Of a stretch of 64,000 nt of DNA, positions 1-7,611 are shown in pieces. The stretch comes from Dryocola sp031988645 (lineage in GTDB: Bacteria; Pseudomonadota; Gammaproteobacteria; Enterobacterales; Enterobacteriaceae), in NCBI RefSeq assembly GCF_051307045.1, contig NZ_CP150452.1, positions 3,286,001 to 3,350,000 of the forward strand, in the 5' to 3' direction. The notes under the pieces were generated by a model. The model was given only the letters and a program-made list of their open reading frames with translations. It was not told where the DNA came from and ran no database searches. The translations under genes and the position numbers were made by a program. Positions within the stretch are counted from its first letter, which is position 1. Each line of letters starts with the position of its first letter.

Positions 1-329
1 GCGAAGATAGCCGATAAATTTGCATCGATATCGGCGATATCGCAACGCTGATATATCGGCATAGTGACCGCGAAGAAGGTGAAATGCAGCCCCGTTAAGG
101 GCATGGCATCCGCCAGCGGATCGTCCTGCGCCAGCCCGGCGATTTCCGATAACAGCTTATATAGCGGTTCGGTTAGCGAGGGCTTAATGCCGCTGGTAAT
201 GGCGAGCTTTTGCCGATCGTAAAAACCCTGTTCCAGCACCTTTCCACGGTTGGGATGAGCGGCCCAGCGGGCGAGGGTTTTCTCGCTGGTATGGGTGTAA
301 AACTGTTGTAACTCATTGGGATTAAACAT
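1..329 (-). CDS. Hypothetical protein, 3' part outside the window
   Basis: An open frame starts with ATG at 329 on the minus strand and is still open at base 1, giving about 109 residues. The start is supported by a strong AGGAGG ribosome binding site five bases upstream. The visible protein begins MFNPNELQQFYTHTSEK and has no signal peptide or obvious membrane segment. I do not recognise the family. It is transcribed away from the DUF2158 gene at 461. No function is proposed. Confidence 0.6.
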   Translation of the reverse strand, partial: MFNPNELQQFYTHTSEKTLARWAAHPNRGKVLEQGFYDRQKLAITSGIKPSLTEPLYKLLSEIAGLAQDDPLADAMPLTGLHFTFFAVTMPIYQRCDIADIDANLSAIF

Positions 330-460
330 CGCGCCTCCTTTCCCTACCCTATACCAGCCGCGCACAAAACGTTATGCGACTATTCTTTATCGGCCGGCTG
401 GTCTGATCTATGTTTATAGGTATAACCGGCAGTTTAATACCTTATTTTGCGAGGCTATAT

Positions 461-640
461 ATGTTTAAACCAGGCGATCTGATTCAACCAAAAAAGGGCG
501 GGCCAAAGATGGAAGTGCTTGACGTGCAGGGAGATGAGGTGGTTTGCGCACCGGCCAACCCGCTCAGCGGCGAACAGGTCAGGCTGAAAGCATCTGAGAT
601 AACGCTGTATAAAGAGGAAGGTGATTTCGGCGTTTGCTGA
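461..640 (+). CDS. Small DUF2158 (YodC-like) protein
   Basis: A 59-residue protein beginning MFKPGDLIQPKKGGPKMEV. The GD.(I/V)..K.GGP.M.V pattern followed by a short beta-rich segment resembles the E. coli YodC/DUF2158 family of about 60 residues, whose function is unknown. The frame is open further upstream to an ATG at 410, but the start at 461 has a GCGAGG Shine-Dalgarno at suitable distance and matches the family length. The protein is probably cytosolic and has no catalytic motif. The family call rests on a short motif and is moderate. Confidence 0.6.
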   Translation: MFKPGDLIQPKKGGPKMEVLDVQGDEVVCAPANPLSGEQVRLKASEITLYKEEGDFGVC

Positions 641-652
641 CCGGCCTGTGCA

Positions 653-672
653 GGCGGGCAGCGCTGCCCGCC
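653..672. terminator. Perfect GC-rich palindrome after the DUF2158 gene
   Basis: GGCGGGCAGC at 653-662 is followed directly by its reverse complement at 663-672, 12 bases after the stop of the DUF2158 gene. It can form a strong hairpin but has no T-run on either side, so a terminator role is only tentative. Confidence 0.3.
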
Positions 673-751
673 AGAATCCAATAAAATATGCCCTGTCCTT
701 GTCATCGCCAGTTTTCAACAACCGGGCACGGGGGTATAGAATCGGCCTTAA

Positions 752-1039
752 TCAATAGCCCTTTTCATAACCCGCCAAAAAACATTTCACCGCCACATCG
801 GCTTTAACTTCTTTAAAAAAGTCCGCCACTAATTCTTTATCGAGGTTGTAGCGCCGGGTCAGAACGCCCGCCTCCCAGGCCGCGCGCTGGCGATCGCCGG
901 TTTGCTCAGAAATGCGGTGGGTAAACCCCAGTACAAAGCCGCGCTTATAGTCCGAACAGAAGCGTGCCACTTTGGTGACACTGTCAGCTTCGCGGGCTTT
1001 AAGCCCCGCCATCAACCCCTTGCCAAAATGGTTCTCCAC
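752..1039 (-). CDS. yghW: DUF2623 family protein (YghW-like)
   Basis: A 95-residue protein very similar over its whole length to E. coli YghW: the HFGKGLMAGLKA start, the CxDYKRGFVLG stretch, a TGDRQ..AWEAG.LTRRY core and a terminal aGY. The family has no known function. There is no signal peptide or membrane helix, so a cytosolic location is likely. The start codon is GTG at 1039. A perfect 10-bp inverted repeat lies 24-47 bases upstream and may be its operator. The symbol follows the E. coli homologue, although E. coli yghW lies elsewhere on the chromosome. Confidence 0.8.
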   Translation of the reverse strand: MENHFGKGLMAGLKAREADSVTKVARFCSDYKRGFVLGFTHRISEQTGDRQRAAWEAGVLTRRYNLDKELVADFFKEVKADVAVKCFLAGYEKGY

Positions 1040-1062
1040 CTGTCTGCCCTCATGTGGTTAGT

Positions 1063-1086
1063 CGTTATATAAATTATTATATAACG
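1063..1086. promoter_or_regulatory. Inverted repeat upstream of the yghW-like gene
   Basis: CGTTATATAA (1063-1072) and TTATATAACG (1077-1086) form a perfect 10-bp inverted repeat with a 4-base spacer, between the GTG start at 1039 and the alaE leader. An AT-rich symmetric site in this position is typical of a repressor operator. The protein that would bind it is unknown. The rest of the 1040-1363 gap is AT-rich and shows a 7-bp inverted repeat, AGCCATA (1309-1315) with TATGGCT (1334-1340), in the alaE leader. Confidence 0.4.
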
Positions 1087-1363
1087 ATCTTGCGGCCGCT
1101 GGACAGCATAAAAACGTTTTGTTTTTAACCATTTGATTTTTAAAAATAACATAACAAGTGGACGACAAAATCAGGAAACGGATGCGGATAACGACCTTTT
1201 AGCGGATTTAATTGACAAAACGCCTGTAAATAAAAATTTTTCTCTAATTGTTCATTTCAATGCAGCCAGATAATCTATTCATCTCGCACAAAAACAAACC
1301 TTATCACTAGCCATAGCGGTAAATACTGGTTTTTATGGCTGTTCATTCCCTGGAGTCAGAATA

Positions 1364-1819
1364 ATGTTTTCGCCTGAGTCACGTCTTCGCCACGCCGTAG
1401 CGGATACCTTTGCGATGGTGGTTTATTGCTCGGTAGTAAACATGATGATTGAGATCTTTCTGTCGGGAATGAGCTTTGACCAGTCCCTTTCATCACGCCT
1501 TGTGGCCATCCCGGTGAATATTCTCATCGCCTGGCCATACGGCATGTACCGCGATGCCTTCATGCGCTTCGCCAGACGCCGCAGCGATGCAAGCTGGGTA
1601 AGAAACCTCGCGGACGTGCTGGCGTATGTCACCTTTCAGTCGCCGGTCTACGTGGCAATTTTGTTAACCGTCGGGGCCGACTGGAACCAGATTGTCGCCG
1701 CCGTAAGTTCGAATATCGTGGTGTCGATGATGATGGGTGCGGCTTACGGCTATTTCCTTGACTACTGCCGCCGCCTGTTTCGTCTTAGCGGCTACCGGAA
1801 CGCCAAAGCCGGGGCATAG
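1364..1819 (+). CDS. alaE: L-alanine exporter AlaE
   Basis: A 151-residue inner-membrane protein, nearly collinear with E. coli AlaE (formerly YgaW, 149 residues), which exports L-alanine and protects cells from alanine accumulated during peptide uptake. The N-terminal MFSPESRLRHAVADTFAMVV, the central IAWPYGMYRD motif and the YGYFLDYCRR segment near the C terminus are family hallmarks. About four hydrophobic segments can be seen. GGAG lies 8 bases before the ATG. As in E. coli it sits next to ygaC, but stpA, its upstream neighbour in E. coli, is not present here. Confidence 0.95.
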   Translation: MFSPESRLRHAVADTFAMVVYCSVVNMMIEIFLSGMSFDQSLSSRLVAIPVNILIAWPYGMYRDAFMRFARRRSDASWVRNLADVLAYVTFQSPVYVAILLTVGADWNQIVAAVSSNIVVSMMMGAAYGYFLDYCRRLFRLSGYRNAKAGA

Positions 1820-1850
1820 AGCTGTGACTGGCGCAGCGCCAGCCCACAGA

Positions 1851-2192
1851 TTAATGCTCGCCGAACAGTCCTGAGAGATAACGTTCCAGTGCGATGCGTG
1901 AGCTAAAGCCGTGCGGAATGCCGTAATGCTGGTGCGCGTCTCCGGCCAGATAAAGCGGAAACTGCTGATAGTGATCGCAGGTTTTAATTTCCGAGGCGGG
2001 ATCGGCCAGCGACTGGCTGCGTTCTTTCAGCGTGGGATGAATGATCAACGCCGTACGTCCCATACGCGCTTCGCGATTAACATACACGTAGTCTTCGCCG
2101 CGGCGATAGCCATAGGCTTTGGGGGTCACTTCATCCATGGTAAAACCGGCTTTCTCAAGTACGCGGGCCACCTCGTCAGGTCTTAAGTACAT
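1851..2192 (-). CDS. ygaC: Conserved protein YgaC (DUF2002)
   Basis: A 113-residue protein matching E. coli YgaC almost residue for residue, including MYLRPDEVARVLEK, AYGYRRGE.YVYVNREARMG and GIPHGFSSR.ALERYL. The function is unknown. In E. coli the gene is repressed by Fur, but I could not assign a convincing Fur box in the short upstream region here. It is convergent with alaE and divergent from ygaM, the same arrangement as in E. coli. The protein has no membrane segment and is probably cytosolic. Confidence 0.92.
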   Translation of the reverse strand: MYLRPDEVARVLEKAGFTMDEVTPKAYGYRRGEDYVYVNREARMGRTALIIHPTLKERSQSLADPASEIKTCDHYQQFPLYLAGDAHQHYGIPHGFSSRIALERYLSGLFGEH

Positions 2193-2351
2193 AATTTTTC
2201 CTCGTCATCTTTTTAGCTTCGCAACCATACAATAACCAGCATTAGCAGGGCTTTCGGATTAGTCCATAAAGACGGTGAAAGACCGTGACCTGCCTCATTA
2301 CTAAAAATTATGGTCTACACTGAAAGTCACATCGCAAATAGGGAGAAGCAA

Positions 2352-2678
2352 ATGATTAACCGACCAAATCGTAACGAAGTTAATGAAGGCGTTGATGATA
2401 TTAACCACGACGTGAACCAGCTGGCGGATACGCTCGAAGAGGTTCTTAAGTCTTTTGGTAGCGATGTTAAAGAAGAAGGCGAAGCGGCGCGTAAAAAGGC
2501 TGAATCCCTCCTGAAAGAAACCCGGGCCCGCATTCAGGGTCGTGGCCGCGTAAAACAAGCCGCCTGTGATGCGGTAAGCTGCGCGGACACCTACGTGCGC
2601 GAAAAACCATGGCAGAGCGTGGGGATTGGCGCAGCCGTCGGCCTCTTCCTCGGTGCCATTTTGGCCTCACGTCGCTAA
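2352..2678 (+). CDS. ygaM: DUF883 membrane-anchored protein YgaM
   Basis: A 108-residue protein of the DUF883 (ElaB/YqjD/YgaM) family. It has a polar, helical, probably coiled-coil N-terminal part (DVNQLADTLEEVLKS, then a KKAESLLKETRAR segment) and a C-terminal hydrophobic segment with a glycine-rich IGAAVGLFLGAI motif ending in RR. Relatives are tail-anchored to the inner membrane and bind ribosomes in stationary phase. The start at 2352 follows GGGAG at 2341. The upstream in-frame ATG at 2310 has no ribosome binding site and would add residues absent from E. coli YgaM. Confidence 0.9.
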   Translation: MINRPNRNEVNEGVDDINHDVNQLADTLEEVLKSFGSDVKEEGEAARKKAESLLKETRARIQGRGRVKQAACDAVSCADTYVREKPWQSVGIGAAVGLFLGAILASRR

Positions 2679-2731
2679 GCGCGCGGCGATACCAAAGCCA
2701 GATAGCGATAGTTGATACTAAATACGCGTCG

Positions 2732-2760
2732 ACCCCGGTAGCCCTGCTGCCGGGGTTTTT
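2732..2760 (+). terminator. Rho-independent terminator after ygaM
   Basis: ACCCCGG (2732-2738) pairs with CCGGGGT (2750-2756) around an 11-base loop and is followed by a run of T to 2760. It lies downstream of ygaM and touches the last bases of the convergent MocR-type gene. Confidence 0.8.
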
Positions 2761-4132
2761 ACGTTATGGCCTGTCTTAGCTGTCGGGCGTAGCGCCGCGC
2801 CATCTCCGGCGAAACCACATTAGTAAAGCTCATGAGAATTCCCCCCTCGCCTTTTGAGATCGTCCGCCAGTCGCTCAGCGCCTGAACGGCAAGACCCGCT
2901 GCGCGAGCGCGGGCAACCAAAGCACGATCGTCGCCCTTTACGCGCATCACAAGCTGAATGCCGCCCGCCTGCGGCACCACGTCAAACCCCTCGTTTTGCA
3001 GCGCCGTTTCCAGCCATACGCGACGTTCGCCGTAGCACTGGCGCATTTTTTTCAGGTGACGCCAGAAATGACCTTCGCGCAGAAAGTCGGCAACGGTCTG
3101 CTGAATAAGTATCGATACCGTACAAGGCAGGAAGCGGGCCTGCCGGCTGAACGCCTCGGCCTGCTGCCGCGGCACGACCAGCCAGGCGACGCGCAGCGCG
3201 GGGAACATCGATTTGCTGAACGTCCCGGCGTAGATCACGCGCTCCGGGCCGTCCAGGCTTTTGATCGGCGGCAGCGGTTTGCCGTGGTAGCGGAACTCGC
3301 TGTCGTAATCGTCTTCGATTATCCAGCCCTGCCGCGAGGCCGCCCAGTCCAGCAACCGGTGGCGCCGGGTAAGCGAGAGCGCCACGCCCAGCGGGCTTTG
3401 ATGGGCGGGAGTGAGCAAGGCGAAACGCGCCTGCGGATAATGCTGCAGGGCGTAGTCAACCTGCATCCCTTCATCGTCCACCGGCACCGGCTGAAGCCTC
3501 ATGCCGGCGTCGGCGAAGACCGGGCGCACATAGCGATAGCCGGGATCTTCCAGCCAGATGCCGTCGCCGGGCTGGGCCAGCGTTCGCGCCACCAGCCGCA
3601 TCGCGGCCTGAAATCCGGCGGTGATAAATATCTGCTCCGGCTGGCATTCAATACTGCGCGAAAAACGCAGGTAGTCGGCGATAGCCTGCCTGAGCGTGGA
3701 TTCACCGCGGTTTTCCGGCATCACTAAATCGTAGGGCGTTTGCAGGCGCAGGCGTCGCCCCATCAGTCGCACCCACAATGCCCGCGGAAAAGCATCCAGC
3801 GCCGGCAGCCCCATCTGAAACGGCAGCGGCGCGCCCTGCGGCCGGCTGGCGGGCACCTTCTGATTGCTGGCCGGAGCGGTTACCGAGGGGCTGACGAAGG
3901 TCCCCGCCTGGCCGCGTCTTTCAAGCCAGCCCTGCGCCACCAGTTCGCCGTAGGCGTTTTCCACCGTTGCCCGCGCCACGCCCAGCTCAAGGGCCATAGT
4001 GCGCCCCGAAGGCAGCCGGCTGCCGGGCGGCAGCTCGCCGTCGCCGATCGCCTGTTTAAGCTGCCGGGCAATCTGCTGATAGCGGGGAATAACATGGTGA
4101 GCGTTCACTACCAGTGAGATGGACTTTGCCAT
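2759..4132 (-). CDS. MocR/PdxR-family transcriptional regulator
   Basis: A 457-residue protein with an N-terminal GntR-type winged helix (about residues 15-80, including LPSGRTMALELGVARATV) fused to a class I aminotransferase-like domain (about 105-455). The PLP-binding lysine is in GTFSKSMFPALR (about residue 307), and the usual aspartate pair is in IIEDDYDSEF. MocR proteins bind PLP or an amine adduct and control PLP, GABA or other amine metabolism. It is divergently transcribed from the AhpD-like gene at 4223, its most likely target by position. The true ligand cannot be read from the sequence, and it should not be named PdxR without a pdxST partner. Confidence 0.85.
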   Translation of the reverse strand: MAKSISLVVNAHHVIPRYQQIARQLKQAIGDGELPPGSRLPSGRTMALELGVARATVENAYGELVAQGWLERRGQAGTFVSPSVTAPASNQKVPASRPQGAPLPFQMGLPALDAFPRALWVRLMGRRLRLQTPYDLVMPENRGESTLRQAIADYLRFSRSIECQPEQIFITAGFQAAMRLVARTLAQPGDGIWLEDPGYRYVRPVFADAGMRLQPVPVDDEGMQVDYALQHYPQARFALLTPAHQSPLGVALSLTRRHRLLDWAASRQGWIIEDDYDSEFRYHGKPLPPIKSLDGPERVIYAGTFSKSMFPALRVAWLVVPRQQAEAFSRQARFLPCTVSILIQQTVADFLREGHFWRHLKKMRQCYGERRVWLETALQNEGFDVVPQAGGIQLVMRVKGDDRALVARARAAGLAVQALSDWRTISKGEGGILMSFTNVVSPEMARRYARQLRQAIT

Positions 4133-4222
4133 TATGGCCTGCTTTTTTAGTTAATTTATGGCTCTCTTTAGCAGTCCATCATAGTGCTAAATTGCTCCCA
4201 CACCAACATGAGGAGCCCCACC

Positions 4223-4654
4223 ATGATCGCCTTACGACAGCCATACTTCGACCTTTCCCCGACGGTATTTAAACCTATGCGGCAGGCGCTAAAAGGGCTG
4301 GAAGCCAGCCCCCTTGGCTCGACGCTGATCGAACTGGTTTTTCTGCGCGTCTCGCAAATCAACGGCTGCGCCTATTGCCTGGAAATGCATGCCGGCGCCC
4401 TGCGCACCGACGGCGTGGACCAGGCGAAGCTGGACGCGCTGGCAGGCTGGAAAGTGAGCCATCACTTCAGTGATAAAGAGCGCGCGGCGCTGGCCTGGGC
4501 GGAAGCAATAACGTTAATTACCGAAGGCGGCGCGGAAGACGCCGTGTACGAACCGCTGCGGCAATTTTTCACCGCCCAGGAGATAAGCGATCTGACCTTT
4601 GCCGCCAGCCTGATGAACGCTTTTAACCGTCTGGCGATTAGCATGCGGAAGTAG
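4223..4654 (+). CDS. Carboxymuconolactone decarboxylase / AhpD-like protein
   Basis: A 143-residue all-helical protein of the AhpD/CMD superfamily. The E(x)nCAYCLEMH motif gives the CxxC redox pair plus the downstream His characteristic of AhpD-like peroxidase cores. The DKERAALAWAEAIT stretch is typical of the same family. Members act as thiol-dependent peroxidase partners or decarboxylases. The substrate here is unknown. The start at 4223 is preferred over 4184 because GAGGAG lies just upstream of it. It is divergent from the MocR-type regulator with about 90 bases between starts. Confidence 0.8.
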   Translation: MIALRQPYFDLSPTVFKPMRQALKGLEASPLGSTLIELVFLRVSQINGCAYCLEMHAGALRTDGVDQAKLDALAGWKVSHHFSDKERAALAWAEAITLITEGGAEDAVYEPLRQFFTAQEISDLTFAASLMNAFNRLAISMRK

Positions 4655-4659
4655 TCCGT

Positions 4660-4735
4660 TGCGGCGGCGGGCGCTCGCGCTTATCCAGCCTGTTTTCACC
4701 CGTGGCGGCTAAACGCAGCGCTACCCGCCGCGCTG
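4660..4735. repeat. REP/BIME-like inverted repeat pair
   Basis: Two imperfect palindromic units facing each other, one with GGCGGGCGCTCGCGCTTATCC and the other with GCAGCGCTACCCGCC, fit the REP pattern seen elsewhere in this window (11224, 12274, 62393). They lie between the AhpD-like gene and the nrd promoter. Confidence 0.45.
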
Positions 4736-4761
4736 CTCATTCAGGCATTGCTTATCTGAAA

Positions 4762-4808
4762 ATACTATATCTTGTATGGTTGATAATTTCCCTCACCACA
4801 TCTAGTAT
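4762..4808 (+). promoter_or_regulatory. Tandem NrdR boxes upstream of nrdHIEF
   Basis: Two 16-bp sites, ATACTATATCTTGTAT (4762-4777) and TCACCACATCTAGTAT (4793-4808), match the NrdR consensus acaCwAtATaTwGtgt. Their 31-bp spacing, three helical turns, is the arrangement known for NrdR operators. NrdR with bound dATP or ATP would repress the operon. A partial match to the Fur consensus (about 13 of 19) at 4828-4846 overlaps the nrdH start. Fur control of this operon is known in E. coli, but that site is only suggestive here. Confidence 0.8.
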
Positions 4809-4840
4809 TCATATTCTCAACCACAGAGAGAATAAGAATC

Positions 4841-5077
4841 ATGCGCATTACCATATACACTCGCAACGACTGTGTTCAGTGCCACGCTACAAAGCGCGCA
4901 ATCGAAAACCGTGGGCTCACTTTTGATCTGATTAATCTCGATTTACATCCTGAAGCCGCGGACGATTTACGCGCGCAGGGCTACCGTCAGCTGCCGGTCG
5001 TGGTCACCGACCAGGAAAGCTGGAGCGGCTTCCGCCCGGATATGATTAATCGTCTGCGCGTCCAGGCCACCGCATGA
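4841..5077 (+). CDS. nrdH: Glutaredoxin-like protein NrdH
   Basis: A 78-residue thioredoxin-fold protein with the CVQC redox motif at residues 11-14, followed by the NrdH pattern of ENRGLTFDLINLD and the cis-proline region LPVVV. It donates electrons, with thioredoxin reductase, to the class Ib ribonucleotide reductase NrdEF. It is the first gene of nrdHIEF. Its stop overlaps the nrdI start by four bases (ATGA), which implies coupled translation. Confidence 0.95.
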   Translation: MRITIYTRNDCVQCHATKRAIENRGLTFDLINLDLHPEAADDLRAQGYRQLPVVVTDQESWSGFRPDMINRLRVQATA

Positions 5078-5481
5078 GCAACCTCGTCTACTTCTCAAGC
5101 TCGTCGGAGAACACCCTGCGTTTCGTTGAGCGCCTTGGGCTACCCGCCGTGCGGATCCCGCTGGACAAACAGCGGCTGGAAGTGACGGAGCCATACATCT
5201 TAATCGTGCCGAGCTACGGCGGAGGCGGGATTGCGGGCGCGGTGCCCGCCCAGGTGATTCGATTTTTAAACAACCCCGCCAACCGGGCCCTGCTGCGCGG
5301 CGTCATCGCCAGCGGCAACCGCAATTTCGGTGAAGGCTTTTGTCGGGCGGGCGACATCATCGCTCAGAAATGCCAGGTGCCGTACCTCTACCGCTTTGAG
5401 CTGTTAGGTACCGACCAGGACATTGAGAACGTGCGTAAGGGAGTAAGCGAATTTTGGCAACGACAGAAGCAATCCGCGTAA
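5074..5481 (+). CDS. nrdI: Flavodoxin-like protein NrdI
   Basis: A 135-residue flavodoxin-fold protein with the YFSSSSENTLRFVERL FMN loop, a PSYGGGG segment and the SGNRNFGEGFCRAGD motif of the family. NrdI supplies the oxidant that assembles the dimanganese-tyrosyl radical cofactor of NrdF. It overlaps nrdH by four bases and the nrdE start by 28 bases, so the operon is tightly packed. Confidence 0.95.
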   Translation: MSNLVYFSSSSENTLRFVERLGLPAVRIPLDKQRLEVTEPYILIVPSYGGGGIAGAVPAQVIRFLNNPANRALLRGVIASGNRNFGEGFCRAGDIIAQKCQVPYLYRFELLGTDQDIENVRKGVSEFWQRQKQSA

Positions 5482-7601
5482 CCACAGCAGACGGCGCGGA
5501 CTATCACGCGCTCAACGCCATGCTGAATCTTTATGATTCCGAAGGCCGCATCCAGTTTGAAAAAGACAGGCTGGCGGTAGAGAAGTTTCACGAGCAGCAT
5601 GTGCTACCCCGCACGCGCAGTTTTGCCAGCCAGCACGCGCGCCTTAGCTGGCTTGTCGCTGAGGGCTACTATGATGAGCGCGTGCTCGCGCGTTACGATC
5701 GCGGCTTTGTCGTTTCCCTGTTCGGAAAGGCGCACAACAGCGGTTTTCGCTTTAAAACCTTCCTCGGCGCATGGAAGTTCTACACCAGCTACACGCTGAA
5801 ATCTTACGACGGCAAAGAGTACCTTGAGCATTTCGAAGACCGCGTGGCCATGGTGGCGCTGACGCTTGCGCAGGGCGACGAAGAGCTGGCGTGCAGCCTG
5901 GTGGAAGAGATGCTCAGCGGCCGTTTCCAGCCCGCCACGCCGACATTTTTAAACTGCGGCAAACAGCAGCGCGGCGAACTGGTTTCCTGTTTCCTGCTGC
6001 GCATCGAAGACAACATGGAGTCGATCGGCCGCGCGGTGAACTCCGCGCTTCAGCTTTCCAAACGCGGCGGCGGCGTGGCTTTCCTGCTCTCGAACCTGCG
6101 CGAGGCGGGCGCGCCCATTAAGCGCATCGAAAACCAGTCGTCCGGCGTTATCCCGGTGATGAAAATGCTCGAAGATGCGTTTTCCTATGCCAACCAGCTT
6201 GGGGCGCGTCAGGGCGCCGGCGCCGTCTATCTGCACGCTCATCACCCGGATATTCTCCGCTTCCTTGATACCAAGCGTGAGAACGCCGATGAAAAGATCC
6301 GCATCAAAACGCTCTCCCTGGGCGTGGTGATCCCGGATGTCACCTTCCAGCTGGCGAAAGATAACCAGCCGATGGCGCTCTTCTCCCCTTACGACGTGGA
6401 ACGCATTTACGGCAAGCCGTTCGGCGATATCGCCGTCAGCGAACTTTATGAAGAGATGGCGGCGGACGAGCGCATTCGCAAAACCTTTATCGACGCCCGC
6501 GACTTCTTCCAGCGCCTGGCGGAGATTCAGTTTGAGTCCGGCTATCCGTACATCATGTTTGAAGATACGGTAAACCGCGCCAGTCCCATTGCCGGGCGCA
6601 TTAATATGAGCAACCTGTGCTCGGAGATTCTGCAGGTCAACAGCGCCTCGACCTATGACGAGAATCTTGATTATGCGCAGGTCGGCAAAGATATCTCCTG
6701 CAATCTCGGCTCGCTGAACATCGCCCACACCATGGATTCGCCGGACTTCGGCCGCACGGTGGAAACGGCGATTCGCGGGCTGACGGCGGTGTCGGATATG
6801 AGCCATATCCGCTCGGTGCCTTCCGTTGAGGCAGGCAATGCGGCCTCCCACGCCATTGGCCTGGGACAGATGAACCTGCACGGCTATCTGGCGCGCGAAG
6901 GCATTGCCTACGGCTCGCCGGAGGGGCTGGATTTCACCAATATTTATTTCTACACCATCACCTGGCATGCGGTGCGCGCCTCGAATTTGCTGGCCCGGGA
7001 ACGCCGGCAGCGTTTCGCAGGCTTCGAACAGTCGCGCTACGCCAGCGGCGAGTACTTCAGCCAGTATCTGCACGAAAGCTGGCAGCCCAAAACGGCGAAG
7101 GTGCGCGAGCTGTTTGCCGCAGCGGGCATCGCTATTCCGACTCAGGAGCAGTGGCGGCAGCTGCGTGACGAGGTGATGGAGTACGGCCTGTATAACCAGA
7201 ACCTGCAGGCGATTCCGCCGACCGGCTCCATTTCCTATATCAACCATGCGACTTCGAGCATTCACCCTATCGTCTCGCGCATTGAGATCCGTAAAGAAGG
7301 TAAAACCGGCCGCGTTTACTATCCGGCTCCGTTTATGACCAACGACAACCTGGAGTTTTATCAGGACGCCTACGACATCGGCCCGGAAAAAATTATCGAC
7401 ACCTACGCTGAAGCCACGCGCCATGTCGATCAGGGGCTTTCGCTGACGCTGTTCTTCCGCGACACCGCCACGACTCGCGATATCAACAAGGCGCAGATTT
7501 ACGCCTGGAAAAAGGGCATCAAAACCCTCTATTACATTCGCCTGCGGCAGATGGCGCTGGAAGGAACTGAGGTGCAGGGCTGCGTGTCCTGCGCTTTATA
7601 A
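5454..7601 (+). CDS. nrdE: Class Ib ribonucleoside-diphosphate reductase alpha subunit NrdE
   Basis: A 715-residue catalytic subunit (E. coli NrdE has 714). It reduces ribonucleoside diphosphates to deoxyribonucleotides. Visible features are the LNCGKQQRGELVSCF segment with an active-site cysteine, NLCSEI, the C-terminal PPTGSISYINHATSSIHP, and the terminal CVSCAL redox pair that is re-reduced by NrdH. The start codon is TTG at 5454. The choice is supported by AAGGGAG at 5437-5443 and by the MATTEA N terminus, which matches homologues. The start lies inside nrdI. Only 10 bases separate it from nrdF. Confidence 0.96.
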   Translation: MATTEAIRVTTADGADYHALNAMLNLYDSEGRIQFEKDRLAVEKFHEQHVLPRTRSFASQHARLSWLVAEGYYDERVLARYDRGFVVSLFGKAHNSGFRFKTFLGAWKFYTSYTLKSYDGKEYLEHFEDRVAMVALTLAQGDEELACSLVEEMLSGRFQPATPTFLNCGKQQRGELVSCFLLRIEDNMESIGRAVNSALQLSKRGGGVAFLLSNLREAGAPIKRIENQSSGVIPVMKMLEDAFSYANQLGARQGAGAVYLHAHHPDILRFLDTKRENADEKIRIKTLSLGVVIPDVTFQLAKDNQPMALFSPYDVERIYGKPFGDIAVSELYEEMAADERIRKTFIDARDFFQRLAEIQFESGYPYIMFEDTVNRASPIAGRINMSNLCSEILQVNSASTYDENLDYAQVGKDISCNLGSLNIAHTMDSPDFGRTVETAIRGLTAVSDMSHIRSVPSVEAGNAASHAIGLGQMNLHGYLAREGIAYGSPEGLDFTNIYFYTITWHAVRASNLLARERRQRFAGFEQSRYASGEYFSQYLHESWQPKTAKVRELFAAAGIAIPTQEQWRQLRDEVMEYGLYNQNLQAIPPTGSISYINHATSSIHPIVSRIEIRKEGKTGRVYYPAPFMTNDNLEFYQDAYDIGPEKIIDTYAEATRHVDQGLSLTLFFRDTATTRDINKAQIYAWKKGIKTLYYIRLRQMALEGTEVQGCVSCAL

Positions 7602-7611
7602 GGAGAGAAAC

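Noticed and set aside
4828..4846. A Fur box overlapping the nrdH start
   Set aside because: Only about 13 of 19 positions match and the site overlaps the start codon; it is mentioned with the NrdR boxes but not called separately.
5949..7424. A 491-codon open frame on the minus strand inside nrdE
   Set aside because: It is fully antisense to a conserved gene, has no ribosome binding site or recognisable domain, and long antisense frames are expected in GC-rich coding sequence.
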